64,000 bases of DNA, taken from positions 13,744,501-13,808,500 of the forward strand of contig CM063288.1 in assembly GCA_032173965.1 (NCBI GenBank), given 5' to 3'. A program made the translations under genes and the position numbers. The notes below the pieces were generated by a model that saw nothing but the letters and a program-made list of their open reading frames with translations, ran no database searches and was not told the origin of the DNA. The stretch comes from Sitta carolinensis. Lineage: Eukaryota > Chordata > Aves > Passeriformes > Sittidae. Shown in pieces: positions 1-14,000 of this stretch; position 1 is the stretch's first letter, and the number at the start of each line of letters is the position of its first letter.

Positions 1-19
1 TGATCAGTATATCCATCAA

Positions 20-155
20 TATCCAGACCCTTCTTCAGCTTTATTGTTCTTTGGACCTGCTCCAACACCTGAGTATCCTCCTTGTAGCGAGGGGCCCAAA
101 ACTGAATTCAGTGTCCAAGTCATATCTTGTCCTTCTTTTGTTTGCTGACCCGATG
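20..155 (-). mobile_element. CR1 LINE fragment (internal 3' part)
   Basis: The stretch around 45-115 (ctttggacctgctccaacacc, then cttgtagcgaggggcccaaaactga) is the reverse complement of the avian CR1 part that reads, in this orientation, as ctggacacgctccagcacct and gaggggcccaaaactgaacac. Similarity fades after about 155. It is diverged and truncated at the window edge, so an extension to the left is likely. Confidence 0.75.
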
Positions 156-3100
156 GGAATAAACAGTCCCTGGAAGTGTCTCCATTCTCTGAAGGCTGTA
201 TTAAGTGCTGAAGCCCCTTCCCTTCATGCTAAATGTCAGCAGAAGGGTAAGACCCAGCTGGATAATGTCAGATAACTATGACTTTCAAAACTATGTCACA
301 GAGGGCAAAACATTAATTATAAGTTCATTTGACTAACTTTACTGTAAGAGACAACCTTCTGAGTTGTTCACTTAAGTTGAAGCAATGTTTTACCAGAAAA
401 GTGAAGACATTTATCATGCAAGGAACTTTCAGGGTAAATCACTTGAAAAAACATAAAGCATGTCTTTGAACGCATAATACAACATCGTTGGAAATTTAGG
501 GGAGCGGATGTGACTTACACAGATTTCAGCAGGATTTAATACCTCACCGTGCATGGGCAGGTGGTGCATGAGATCAGTGAAGACAAAGAAAAGAGCCAGG
601 GAATTGGTATGAAGAAGTCCAAAGATGTAACATTTAAGCATTGCAAGTACACAGAAATCATTTCTGGTAGAATCTAAAGAAATGAGAATCAGCACGAGAA
701 TCTAAAGAAAGGAAGGGTCTGTTATTTATCCATGCTTTTCTTGGGCTTGATTCTGGACTGGTACAATAAATGGTAACTCTGGAAAAAATGAGATTTGGTC
801 AGGATACACAGACTCTCATTTTGGAGCAGTCAAACCTTAATTGTACTAATTGGAACAATTAAAATATCAGAAAATTGCAAACAGTATTTGCTAGCTGGGT
901 AATAACAAACTGATGAGGTGACACATTTCCAAGGTTTCAGAAAGCTGAAAAGCAAACCCTCAGTTAAACAAAAACCATCACTTTCTTTTAAAGGAACTGG
1001 TGCGGCTGTGAATAAGCAATGCAATAACTGCATCCACGTATATTACTCTGTATTTTTGTGTTACATACATACAGAACCATTAACAGCATCCGACACAGAG
1101 CCAGATGTGCCACATCTACCTCTGGTAGATGAACGGATAGAGGGTGAACTGTCTTATGATCTGAAATGAGGAGAGGCCACAAAAAGCTCAGGAGAATAAA
1201 TCTGCTGAATAAAGGGAAGAAAACTGCTAGGTGATTTCTCACCTTAAGAGAAAGTGCAGCTCTTAGAGTGACCCAGCTGGTTTGCCTCTGAGAATCCTCT
1301 TAAACATCGGTCCTGCCTTTCATGGATCAACTCCAAAAATAGAACAGGAATTAAAGATCTTCTGTTTTTAAACAGGAACAAACAGTGAGATGCTCTCTCA
1401 TTTCCAAGGACAGCCTGAAAGCAAGCAGCAAGCACTCAGCTTGCTTCACCAAGTGGACAACACAACAGAGAGTCCAGAAGAGGCATAAAAGAAACTCCTG
1501 TCATTTTGGGACATTGTGTTTAGAAACATTTCCTTTCTGACCGAACATTTAACTTTTTTCTGTGTCAAGTGGCTGCATATTCTGTAGGGATAAGGGCAGA
1601 GACTCTTCAGCTTCTGTAAACTTTAATGGCTATTAGCATTTAGTCAGCCAGGATAGTGCAAATGTGTGACTGAAGACATGACCACTTTGCAGCCAGTCAC
1701 ATGGGATACAAGTGGGCAGATTACAGCAGTCTTCAGCACTTACAGGGGTTGAACTGTGTGAAACATGCTGAGAGGCAGGCTTCTCTTCTGGCCTCTAGAT
1801 TAAGACACCACAAGAGAGAACAAGTATCCCACAACTGAGACTAGGTCCATTGTGAATGTGGTGTGTTGGACCCACACATGCAGAAAAGTAGGAGAACTAC
1901 TTGGGCAGCTGATGTGCAAATGCCACTATTTTATGCATGCAATAAGTGTGTAATTACACTCACTTTGTTTCCACATTATAATTGACTAGTGTATCAGTAA
2001 ACTTCACAGATAAAATGATGAATTTCTGCCATAAGCTTCCCCTCAAAGTTTTCAGTTATTTGGGATCTTGTTATTTATTTCTTTTGCCTTCAGATATTTC
2101 TACACAGACAGGAATTACAGGAATTTCCACAAGTTTGGTATTGAACTATCTAGACACAAGAGTTTTAAAATCATGAAAAATATTCATCATAACAAAAGGA
2201 GTAATAAAAGACATCTCAAAAGGCAAATTATGATTCAAGCTCTTTGTCAAGACAGTTTTTACTGCTACACTTAGATAAGCAATGGCATATCTATATATGA
2301 AAAGCTATAGCAGGTTCCTCTGCATAAAGGAATAATAAAATACCTGCCCAGACATCAACAAAGCAGTTTTTTTCTAGTGAAAACATCCACCAGCACTAGT
2401 CTGGGATTGAATACTAAGATCTATCATTGATATTGCTGGTTTGGAAACCTCCTTTCTGCCAAAAGGCTTTCAGTGACAGTTCATCAGCATTGGTCTCCAG
2501 CTTTTTTTTCATTATCTCCCAAGGATATATTCCCTTTCTAGTGAAATGCACACCAACCTTTGAAGTCTACTGGCAAATCATCAACTGCACTACAATACGA
2601 GGAGTTTTCCAAGGGGGCCTTGTTTCCAGAGTCTGCAGCCCCATTCCATAGCATATGGACCCACTTTGATACAAGTTCCTTCCAGAAACTACAGTGGAAT
2701 TGCACATCATATAATTCAAACAGAGGAAATTTAGGGACAGGTGCCTTTAGCTTTGAAAACAGATGCCTCATAAGTAGCATTCAGATGTTAGAAAACCCAG
2801 GGACTCCAGAGGACTTCATAAAGCATAAAAGGAAGAAACATTAATATTGTTTGGAGAAATCTGGTGTCAAAAGAAAGAGTAGATATTAAAAGTAAACATG
2901 AAAAATAAATGAGTTGTTTTGAAGAGTTGCTACAGTGTTAAGCATTGGGAAGCTGTAAAACCTCCTCAGTCATTCTTGTTGCTTCATTTTCCTACATTGT
3001 TACTAATACCCAAGCTACTGTAGTGATTTAATTTTACTTTATTACTCTGCTTTTCCAGCCCTTCTAATGAGATAAACATTTCTGACAGTGTTGAAAATAG

Positions 3101-6100
3101 AGGTGATAACAATTTTCAAGACAGACCAGACACAGAATATGAACTACACAAGTTATAAACAAGATGGAGGATGGGAAAAAGAAATATATTTTGCATTCCT
3201 TGGAGTCAGACCAGGGAAGAAGGACTCCAGTTCTCACCACTGAGAAGCATTTCAGGCACTGGGATGTTGGTTCAGTGCCTGACTATCCAGAAGTTTGGCT
3301 CCAACACAAAACTGGCTTTCTGATTACACTAAACAAGAGGATGGATGCCTTTGTGGTTCACGTCCTTGAACTCTGCTGAGGAGGATGACCAGGAGTCAGG
3401 AGTCAGAACGCCACACAGTATTGACATGCCTACCCTGGCTCCTGAACACTGAAGGACAGAGACAGACAGACCATCTCATTCAGAGGTAGCTTGGTTTACT
3501 TTATTACAGTCTTACACCAAACAGAATAGTCATGGTCTCTCTCTAGTCTTCCTTTGCCTATTTCTAGAAGGAGAATTTCTTCTACACTCCTTTTTCTTCC
3601 CCTTTGCGTCTTCTGAATAAGTTTACAACAATATCACATGCTAAAATACTTCAGCTAGTACTGTTTTTCATCTTGTTACCTTCTACTAAATCTCCTATTT
3701 CTCACTTTCAGGTACCAAACCATCCTGACCCTCTTGTTTGCCACACCTTTTGTCAGCATAACCCTTGCTGGTAACACCACATCCTTCTGAGAGCATTTTG
3801 GGAAAGGAACAACAAGCAGGTTATTTTTGGTAAAGCACATTTCGTCACACCAGGAAAGAAGAGGTTACACTGCAAGGACAAATATTTCATGATTTCCAGG
3901 GGACACCAATGTGTTTAGGAGCCAATAACTGCAGGTGCTAAGAGAGCTCATGGCATCGTCCACAGCAGGGGAGCAGAGAAAGCCTGTAGCGAATGACTCT
4001 ACAGTGAGAAACTTTGATGACTTGGGCTCAAGCTGAGAAAAGTAGTTGTACTGAAATCATGGGATAAAGTAGAAAACAATATATCTTCCTATTCAATTGT
4101 TCTCACTGGGTGGTTTCTAAGAATTCTGAATACCAGGTCAGAATCTCTTTTATTTGCAAGTGAGTCCTTATTGCTTCTTTACATTAGCAGAGAATTTGGC
4201 CCTCTCTTTCACATGGGGATGCGTGATATTAAATCTAACACCTAATATCACTCTTGGTTGCACAGTGATAAATCTGAAGTTACTCTGCTCTTTTGAGCTT
4301 AGAGTACGAAGTGCAAAACCAACAGGTTTGTCCCACTTTTACAGGGAGATAACAGAAAATAAGCTGTGCTTTGGTGCATTAAGAACAGAAGAAAAATACA
4401 GCAAAATTACTAACTTTGGACATAAATTATTTGGATTATACAAATATAAGAAATTAACATCTTCAGAGGCAAGGGAGAGAAGAGTTAAGACACTCTGCCT
4501 GGAATTGCAATTTATTTTCTTTTCCCAGTAGAAGCTGCACTGGACCTGATATGCCAGCTGCTGTCTGATATATGTCTCCTGCCTCCCCATATGCTTCATG
4601 TGCATGCTTACATATCGCTTTGCAGTCAGCCAACAGCTTGAAAATGCCACAATGATAGCTTGCTTGGTGACACCCCGCACCCTCTGTGCTCATGACTGAA
4701 TGTGTAGGTCCCAAATCTACTTATATGCACAAAAAAGCAGAACAAAGACCGTGGTTTACAGCAGGAATCTTGAGCAGTGCTGCAACAGTGAGCTCTGGAG
4801 TGAGCCAGCACAGATGGTTTCACCTGCCTGGGGCCTGCAGGGACAGAAGAGACATCACGATCCTGTCGTCGGATACTCTGCCCTTTACAGGCCATAGATT
4901 TTCACTGGCTGATTCACAGATTAATATCTTCAAGGCCACTCAGGCCACAGAATGATATTGAACTAATAACTTATGTTTGACTCATAAATCTTTCAGAAAG
5001 TTGTCTGTAAGACTTCAAGAAACAGAAAAATTCACCCTTTTTCTCAGTACTTTCTTCTAAATCTTGATTGCTAAAAAAATTGTCCCTTTTTTATCACTTC
5101 CATTGTTACAGAGTTATTGCACAATTGTTCACACTTATTAAAATTTACTCCACTAGATTCAAAAGTTCTTTTAGTAGCTGATTTTTTCTTCTCATGGAGA
5201 ATCTTGTGAGCAATAAACATATTGCTTCTTTCTGATAAGCTCAACAGAGGCATTTCTGCAACAAAGCCTTGGCCTTGCATGAATCATGAGCCCAATATAC
5301 TTTAAGATATTTACCTTCCATGTTTTAAAACTGGAAAAGACAGAGGTTTTCCATGCTGTTGCTTCTTGTTCTTCAAAGGCAGACAAGATCACAGAAGTTA
5401 GCTCAAGCTACCAGTTTCCAGAATAAGTGAGGTCAGCCATGGGTTGTTCATCACAGACTCTTTACAAAGAATTGCAGCTGATGAGATGTTTTTGTGAAAT
5501 TATAAAGATGCATTCAGTTTCAAAGACTCAAATGGCCTACCCAGGAATTTCAGCCAGTACATGAAAGGGAGCTAAAGTCCCTGTATGGTCAAGGATAGAA
5601 GGAAATTAAATTACACCAAAAGGCAAGTTAATAAGCCTAAGAGACATATTCCTGTGCTCTCCTTCAACAGGTAACCTATGTTTCTCCATGGGGTGATCAG
5701 ACCCTCCCACACTCAGTGGGCTCCCACATGGATCTCCCAACCTGGAAACAGTGGGGCTCAGGGAAACTGCAAATATGAATCCAAGGAAATCCTGTATAGC
5801 AAACATTCTGCCTTCACAATGATTAATGCACTATTCAAAACAGATGCCTGGTAATGGAAAAATCAGCGAAGAATGAGCTCTAACCACAGTACCATGCCAT
5901 GACCCCAGTGGAAATTTAACTTCTCAACAGAGAGCTATCAATATCTATCTGTGGCAAAGACATCAGTTTAGAGTAAAGTAGACATGAGCTTAATTCTCAT
6001 TGTACTTGTGTATATTTAGAGGGAGACAGACCATGTTGATATAATTTTTATTCTGACATAAAATTTTTACTTTATTTGTGTCAAACTAATGTGACTTATA

Positions 6101-6352
6101 AATGGGAAAAAAAACCCTTTACAGCTCAATATTGTAGGTGTATTTCTCTTTATAGATAATATTTGCAGTGCAAGATGTTTTTAATTTTTTTTCCCTAGTG
6201 ATCAAAAAACTCAGCATTTCCAACCTTTTCTGGCAGTACATTTTAGATGATGTTCTATTCCTCTAAGTAATCCAAATAACAGGTATCTGCCAGAAAATGA
6301 CAATTTTGCAATATCAGCTCACTGGCATAGTACGGAGAATTGTTAGAAGCAC
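156..6352. other. Unannotated AT-rich intronic sequence
   Basis: No gene, RNA or clear repeat recognised. Several overlapping open frames around 4150-4950 lie on both strands, lack splice context and domain signatures, and look like chance. Confidence 0.6.
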
Positions 6353-6757
6353 ATAATCACAGAATCACAGAATCACAGAATAGCTGGGGTTGGAAAGGAC
6401 CTCTGGAGATCATTCAGTCACAGCTCCCTGCCAAGGCAGGGTCACTTAGAGCAGATTACACAGGACCCCATCCAGGTGGGTTTTGAATTTCTCCAGAGAG
6501 GGAGGCTTCACACCCTCCCTGGGCAGCCTGTCCCAGTGCTTTTCCAACTTCAATGTAAGGAAGTTCTTCCTCATGTTGCAATGGAACTTGCTTACTTGTG
6601 TTTTAGCTCATGGTCATTGCTCCTCTTCCTGTCGCTGGTCACCACTGAAAAAGAGTTTGGCCCCATCCTTTTGACACGCAATTCTGAGATATTTCTCTGC
6701 ATTGATGAGATCCCTCTCCTCCAGCCTAAACAGGCCCAGCTTGTGCAGCCTCTCCTC
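6353..6757 (-). mobile_element. CR1 LINE 3' end, antisense to the host gene
   Basis: The left edge is the CR1 3' terminus in reverse: three cacagaatc units, then ggttggaaaggacctctgg. It continues through the well-known body (ccatccaggtgggttttgaa, agggaggcttcacaccctcc, gggcagcctgtcccagtgct, aggaagttcttcctcatgtt, tggccccatccttttgacac, ctccagcctaaacaggccca) to cagcctctcctct. The match stops abruptly near 6757, where a different repeat begins. 5' truncation is normal for CR1. Confidence 0.95.
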
Positions 6758-7173
6758 TGGCCCCACACTGGAGCAGGGGAAGGGTGTGAGGAGCCCTCCC
6801 CCGGAGGAGGAAGGAGCAGTAGTGACAGCATGTGAGGGACTGACACCATTCCTGTCCCCCTAGGCCACTGGTGGAGAGGAGGGAGGAAAAATCAGAAATG
6901 AAGTTGTGCCCTGGGAAGAAGGGCGGTGTGGGAAGAAGGTGGTCTAAGATTTGGGTTTGTTTCTTATTATCCTACTCTTATTTGATTGGCAAGAACTTTT
7001 TAACTGAGTGAGGCCTGTTTTAGCCGTGACAGTAACTGATGAGTGATCCCTCCCTGCCCTTATCTCAATGCACAAACCTTCCATTATACTTTCTCTCCCT
7101 TGATCAGCGGAGGAGGGAGGGCTGGATCTGGTTTGCTGGGCACCTGGAGTCCATCCAGGGCTAACCCACCACA
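6758..7173 (+). mobile_element. Avian endogenous-retrovirus LTR-like block (partial, degraded)
   Basis: From ggccccacactggagcaggg through cattcctgtccccctaggcc, gatttgggtttgtttcttat, tatcctactc, gcctgttttagccgtgacag, gatccctccctgcccttatc, and ending gggcacctggagtccatcca and acccaccaca, this follows a high-copy bird repeat that I recall as an LTR of endogenous retroviral origin. The terminal CA at 7172-7173 would be the LTR 3' end, so it points along +. The upstream part is missing and no coding region remains. The family name is not assigned; the LTR class is from memory. Confidence 0.6.
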
Positions 7174-9314
7174 GCAGAACATTTCAGAGGACACATGAGA
7201 ATTAGTTTTTGAAGTTAAAAAAAAGCAGAAGATTTTGGCAGGTGAAAATTGAAATGGTGGAATATTGATAGAGAGTGTTAATTAACACAGAGTGTTTATT
7301 CATGCTACATAGTGCATATAATCAGTTACACTTACTAAATGAGGATTTGATTGCCCACTATTCCAAAGCATACCAGCACTTTCACATCGTAAAGACAGGG
7401 ACTCTGTCCATATGTATTTGCAAAGTACAAGCAGAATGGCCTCTGGGAGGAGCATAAACAGTACCAGAATAGAAATAGGAAATTTAAATATTCATAGAAA
7501 TGCCACAATATTCTTTATGTCTGGATCTTAGCAAAGAAGGGTGTTGGTTTTTTCTTAGGGGGGAAAGAAAATTTTTGGATGTGATGTAGTCCATTGCACC
7601 TAATTTTCACCACAGAATGAATCACCTTCTGGAAACCTCTATCTCCTGCTTTGACTCCTGAGGGTATGCAGAAGACACAGATAGATTATGTGACTAATAT
7701 CTCAAACACAAAATTTACATAAAATGACACAAACCCCTTATCTTTAGAAAGTTTCTTCAATAGACTGCCTCATCGTAGAGTCTAATTAGGAAATTTAATT
7801 TGGGTGATGTAGAGGAAGAGTCCCTATATGAATATTTATAGGAAGCCTTTGGTAATCAGGAAAATCTTTCAGCATGCTTTCAACTTGTAACAAGACCTAA
7901 TCATGTGCTTAAAATTAAGGGGACTTTTTGTGTTTTCTTAAATCTTGGAAGCCATAAGAGCATTCTTCAGTGCTTCCCCAATAAAAGTTGGAGCTCTGAG
8001 AGATGAGTCAGAAGTGTAGCACTGTGCTACACAGAATTACTCCAGTTCTTATTTCAATGTTCAAAAAAGACTGACAAGATACAGAAATCCTAAAGATTTC
8101 TGAACTAAGTTTTTTCTCAAAACTTCTTGATATAAACCAATTCCATTCCTGAACTCTCCCTCTGACATTTTTTCAGCCTGACTCCACAAGAGAGAATTCA
8201 TATTTATCTACCTCATAGAGCAAAGATATGTTTAGGTTATTCAGATATTTTCCCTGTAGTTATGTTTATTGTTCTGAATTATAACTTCCTGGGCAGCTCT
8301 TTGATTTAATAAGGAAGTATTTCCAAATAAAGCATTGCATATTTCACAGTGAAGTATATATATTCATCCCAGTTAAGTTTGCTTGTAGCTCACTTCAAGA
8401 AAGGAATAATCTCTCTACACTCTCTTTCAGCATCTCACCTTTCCCTTGCAGTTTAATGCCTACCATGCCCAACAGGAACACAAGGGCAATAAAAAGTAGA
8501 TCTCTGCAAGTGCTGCTGAATTGACAGCTGAAATCTTCAACCACATTCATACATGTCATGTAAATAAGGTTCGAGGAAGTCCATGACATTGTACCCAGAG
8601 GGAAACATTTGGACTCTGCAATAAATGAAAACAAAACTCATTGTGCAATTTTGCCAGCAAAAGCATCCATTGTGTGTCCCAGTGCCCAAGTTGCTGTGAG
8701 TGTGAGCTGCTGCAGTTGGGCTTGTTGCCATCCCAGCATGTGCAGTTTGAGATTTTTTAGCGTTGTTTTGTTTCTTGCAGCTGGATATTCTCCTGCTGAA
8801 CATCAAGAATCTTGAACTAGTGCCAATCAGATACAGCTGAATTGCCTTTACTGCAGTAAGAAAAATTATCAGCATGCAATTTATTATTAGAATAGACCAT
8901 TCTAAATTTTTACTTCCATCACAGCAGACAGCTATATCCATTTTTGTATAAAAACTCACTCAGCACAAATAAAAGGAACAGCAAATTAGCTGGCTTTAAA
9001 ACCATATCCTATTTTCAGCTGGACTCACTGGAGAGTGGACCTCAAGGATAGCCATGTCCAGGGTATTTAGTTTCACTTGGGGAAATTTTTCTCTCCTATA
9101 CCCTGTGTAAAACCAATAAAACAAACTGCTTATCAGTGGCTTAGGAACCTTATTTCTGTGAGATTAATATTTTATTATTTGAAAGAACTACAACCACTCA
9201 TTTAGCAGGGGTAAGCAGAAAACAAAAAATTATTTCTACTGTAGCTGTAAGTCTACTCCAGGGCTCCCTGGATCCTACACCAATTGTGTTTTAGGAGCTG
9301 TTTAAAGTAAGATT
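7174..9314. other. Unannotated AT-rich intronic sequence
   Basis: No gene or familiar repeat recognised. A 140-codon minus-strand open frame (8537-8959) has no domain signature and overlaps other chance frames. Confidence 0.6.
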
Positions 9315-9379
9315 TAAAAGAAAACAAACCAAACAAAAAACCCCCAAAAAAACCAAACAAACAAAAAAAAACCAAAACA
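9315..9379. repeat. A-rich low-complexity tract (caaa units)
   Basis: Irregular array of aaac, aaacc and ccaaaa units over about 65 bases. Confidence 0.9.
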
Positions 9380-9704
9380 CTACCAGTATTGATGTGCATG
9401 CAGGATATGGTAATCACTTGCCACTTTGGGAATTATATATAAGAACCTAAGGATTTGCAAGTGTTACAGTCAGGAATAAGAGAACACACCCTGAGGGACC
9501 TTAGGAGGACTAAGGTCTGCTCTAATCTCTTGTAAGCCCTTTCTTCCCCTATACAGTGCCAAGTTATTTGTGGGATTCTGATGAACTCCACTAGGATTGC
9601 TGTCTGCATCTCCTAGTTATTTAACTACCCACTTAACAAAGGAAGCAACCTAAGTCAGTAGACACAAACATCCTCACAATAGTTCAAACAAGTTGCAGAA
9701 AGAT

Positions 9705-9719
9705 AAAAAAAAAAAAAAA
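9705..9719. repeat. Homopolymer A15
   Basis: Fifteen uninterrupted A. No target-site duplication or mRNA-like sequence seen upstream, so it is not called a retrocopy tail. Confidence 0.9.
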
Positions 9720-10583
9720 TACTGAAGTTTAAGGTTCTTTTAAAATAAAACCAACTCAAATCACATTACTTATAAGAAAAATGAAGTTCAAGCCTCCTTG
9801 GGCTAATAATTTTGAGGAGTTATTTTTAAAGCTGTGATAGGAGCAGTGCTAAGCAACAAGGTCTCGGGGTCACCACACACATCCTTATGGAGCCCTAGTT
9901 TCATTCAGTGTAACTGTGACTTTATCACATGCCAGCTTTGTGCTCGGATAGTGGGTTGAAACACTAAACTTCACTGAACTATCTCTGAAGAGAAGGGAAG
10001 CACAAGATTTTTGCTCTTTCAATTATAGAAGAAAGTAATCTTAAACTGGTGCCTTTTTCTCTGGAGAGAATAGTACATGCAAGCTAAGAGAGCAAATGCC
10101 TCAGTGTTATTATATTTTAGGAAATATCATCAGCCAGTCTGGCTGTCTGTTTGGCTAAGTGTTGCTGCAAGGTGGGAAGCAGACTCAGGAATGGATTTTA
10201 AGCACATAGACTTATCCAACACCTTTGTTGGAACCAACCCAGCTACTGCTTTGGCCAAAGCATTCTCACTGTGATTAGAAAGATCTCTGCTTTGGATGTA
10301 TCACCTCTGTGCCTGATACATCCAGGCTAGAAAAGGGTAGAAAAGAGGCTGAAACACTTGTTAAAGTACAGGAGATCCAATCTCCCAGAGAGCTCAGGCT
10401 GAGACAAGCCCATCATTATGTTTCAGAAGGACAGGCCAGATGCTGTACTAGCAACCTTCGAGATGATTTTCACCTGCACTCAAATAGCCACGAAAGCAAA
10501 ATTCAACACTTGGGTAACAAAACACAACAGGCTCCAAAACCATCAGAACTCTTGATTTTCAATTTTCTGGCCACTTTGGAGTT

Positions 10584-11060
10584 ATCACAGAATCACAAAG
10601 TATGCTGAGTTGGAAGGATAATCAAGACCAACTCCTGACCGTGCACAGCACCAGCCCCAAGAGTCACACCATGTGCCCAAGAGCACTGTCCAAACGCTTC
10701 CTGAACTCTGTCAGCCTTGGTGCTGTGACTGCTTCCCTGGGGAGCCTGTTCCAGTGCCCAGCCACCCTCTGTGTGAAGAACCTTTCTCTAATATCCAACC
10801 TAAACCTCACCTGAGCTAGATTGAGGCCATTCCCTCAGTCCTGTCACACGTCACTACAGAGTGATCAGTGCCTTCCCCTCCTCTTCTCCTCAGGAGGAGG
10901 CTGAAATTGCAGTGAGCTCTCCCCTCAGTCTCCCCAGGCTGAACAGACCAAGTGACCTTGGCCACTCCTCACACAGTTTCCCTCGAGGCCCTTCACCATT
11001 CTCATTGTCCTTCTTTGGACACTCTAATATGCTGCAATTGAAAAACCCAACTTATTGAAA
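10584..11060 (-). mobile_element. CR1 LINE 3' part (second subfamily), antisense
   Basis: It begins tcacagaatcac, gagttggaaggataatcaag and follows the avian CR1 version with ccaagagtcacaccatgtgc, gtccaaacgcttcctgaact, cctggggagcctgttccagt, aacctttctctaatatccaa, gaggccattccctcagtcct, ctgaacagaccaagtgacct. It ends in diverged sequence around 11045-11060. The spread of differences from the other CR1 copy (6353) shows a different subfamily. Open frames inside it are reversed CR1 sequence, not genes. Confidence 0.95.
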
Positions 11061-14000
11061 TTATGCTACAGTAACAGAGTCCCGTCAATGTAAAGAATAG
11101 TAAAGGTTTTCAGTCAAACTGAAGGTCCAACTACACCAGATCCTCCAGGAATTATGACTTCCAATGTTTAATTTGGCTTTGTGTGAGCAAGCCTTCCCTT
11201 GTGTTCTAAATTGTAGAATGATTAACTTTATTTATAATTCTGTTCTTTTGTTATGAAAAATCCACGTGCCAAAGCCTGCTCTGATTTCTTGAACTCAGCA
11301 AGAGCTGATAGTATGATTCACCCTCTACCCAGATGACATTACCACTGTTCCAAATATGCACTATCAAACTGCATGTCAACATCCTGTTGACTGGCCTGGA
11401 GTGTGAGCAGATGTGCTTTCCATGGTGTTGGAAATTATGTTGGAGAGGAGACAGTGGGTCTAAGACATTCTGTCTGATCTTTGGACATGACAGCACAATA
11501 GAGTTACATGGACTCTGCACCACTGTCCAATGAACTCTTGACCTAACATGTCTTCCCTCCATGGCATCACTAAGTGACCCACAGTTCATGGAAAGCCAAG
11601 CACCAGGCTACAGGGAAGCTATACAGCCTCCTTTTATTTCCATTTCACAGAAAGATGGCACATTCTGAGAAATATTTGCATTGTAGTGAGGTTCCCCTGA
11701 GTACAGACACAAACGGAAAAAAGTCTGGCCCAAATAAACTAACAGGTTAAGTAGGACCCTAAACACAAACAGGCACACTACATCCTTTAACTGCAAATAA
11801 TTGTGCAATAAGGCAAAGCAGAGGTCATATGGGTTGCAGGGATAAGAATATATTCCAAAGGTTCAAGCAGAAGTCAGAGGAGTGGTAAAAATAAAGACTA
11901 ATGCCTGGGATGCAAAGTAGGAAGGAGAGTTGATCTCTTATCTCCAGGGTAAACTCCTCTCTTTTGGCTTTGCATGAGGGTCAAGAACTTGTTCAGTGTT
12001 ATGAATGCAGAAAAAAATTCCTTCTCTGTATTTGAAGGATTTCACAATCTTGTTGCCCTTAAAGTCACAGGCTGCATAGGCACCACATAAAACATGAGTT
12101 ATACCAGCATAACAGTCCATCCAGGTAATAAGTCTATATTGATCCCTTTTGCATCACAAAGGTTTCATTCTCCATGACTTTACACCAGACCTGAGATGGT
12201 CCACACAGTCTATGGCAAATATTCCCTGCCCTTTCAGCACAAAAATAAATGGGAAACAGAAAGAAAACAAGACAGGGGGGAGAACTCGCACACAAGGTAA
12301 CAAATAAAAAAACTATTATTCCTTATGGAGATGGAGAGACAGATAATCAGTAGAAAATAGTATAAATAGAAATAGGGATTTACAGAGCCAAATACTTTCC
12401 TATGAAGAATCCTTCCTTCAGGATTCAGCCTAGAAGTTAAATCTCTGCTTGTGCTCAACCTGCACAAAATCTTAAAAATTTGGTATTCCCCTGAACCTCA
12501 CAGAGCTCAGCAGCTTGGCATGCTTAAGACAGCCTGAAATATGTAGCCAGCAAAAGAGAGGAGAAAGCCAGCACCACCTCTCCTGCCAGCTGGCCAGGTG
12601 ACCATGGCACGCAGCCCAGTGGGACACTGAGCCTCTGGTTCATCTGAATGTGCCCACCAGTGCTGTCACAAGGCCCATCTTGAACTCACAGCCAGGCACA
12701 ACTGCTGCTACATCCTCTCCTCAAATGTCCGGTTGATGGATCCAAACACCTTCTCTGAAGCTTGCAGGCTGTGCAGGGTGGGCAGTAAAGGACACTATTG
12801 ATAGCTTTCCACTCATCCTCTTTCAATCTTGCCATCACATTTACAGGATGAGATTACAGATTTTGCATTATGTTTTGCCATGAAAATTCATCAGAGAGAG
12901 GAATTTCTAGTGTGGTGTCCTGTTGTTGTAAAGCATAACTTCCTGAAGAGAGCCTCTTTCCTTTGTTTTATTTATTTATTTTCCTCCAAGTGCAGCCCAA
13001 ACCCTCCCTTCCTGTTGGGAACAACAGCTGCAGCATGCGGCATCAGCTTGCCAAGCCTGAATGACTGTGAAATATCATTTATCTTGGAGCAAGATAGCAT
13101 CAAAGAGAACAACTGTGTGGGCCTGACCATGCATTCATTACATAGCTGTGCTTAGGAGGAGTAGGATAAATTGCAGTATAGGAGGCAAAAGAGGTCCCAC
13201 TTCTGAGCTAACATTTTTGGACCTGAAAGTGCTGTCACATCTGAAAACACTTCTGAGAAAAGTGGGAATTTTCATTTCCTTACTCAGAAAAAGACTCTTT
13301 CAAAGGCTAGAGATCAAAAGTATTCACCAGGGCTGGAAAGCAATACTTCTTCTGTAGGTTAATGGCAGCACCACGGCCTCAAGAGCAAGTAATTGGCTGA
13401 AGAAAACCACAGAGCTGACACACACATTTCCTAACATACCTGTGTTATCCCACAGATCTGGTGAATCCTGTATGAATGCCACAATCCTTAGATAAAAATT
13501 ACTTTCAGATGCCCTTCTGTTATCTTTTCCATTTAACCCTTTTGGGGGTAGCTTTTGTCTTTTGCCAGAAGCAACCGCTATCTAAAGATTAGGAGAGAGT
13601 TCAGTCTAATTGAAAATTAATGATTAATCACACATTTCCTCCACCAGCACTCTACTCCCATCTTTTGCTCTGAATTCCTTTGGTACCTCCTGTCCCTCAT
13701 GGTCAGTTGGCTGAGAGCTCTGAGATGCTTTTTGTTCACTGCCCAGTCTCAGGCTCCCCCGGAAGCATGCTGGGCTACATGGTGCTTCTTTTGTCAACAT
13801 CACATATTTCCCATTAATGAAGAATGGAAAAGGTCAGGTAGGTCTCTTTAATGGCTTGTTTGAGAGCAAACAGCCTTGGGAAATGGCTCTCTGATTTCTG
13901 GGAACACCAGTCTATTCAATAAGCAAAGAAAGAAGTCCCAGGAAATGTAAAGCAGACTTTCCCATGGGAGCTTGGATCTGCCAGAATCCTCTTAATAAAC

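Noticed and set aside
6476..6849. Open frames of 119 and 85 codons
   Set aside because: They lie within the CR1 fragment and the LTR-like block and read across the junction. They are chance frames in repeat DNA.
10130..10180. ctggctgtctgtttggcta as a laminin-G SGCL motif of a CNTNAP exon
   Set aside because: The frame reads SGCLFG and then a stop, with no flanking laminin-G residues or splice sites.
10602..11058. Two open frames that look protein-like
   Set aside because: They are antisense CR1 LINE sequence; CR1's own reading direction is the minus strand and this is its non-coding 3' portion.
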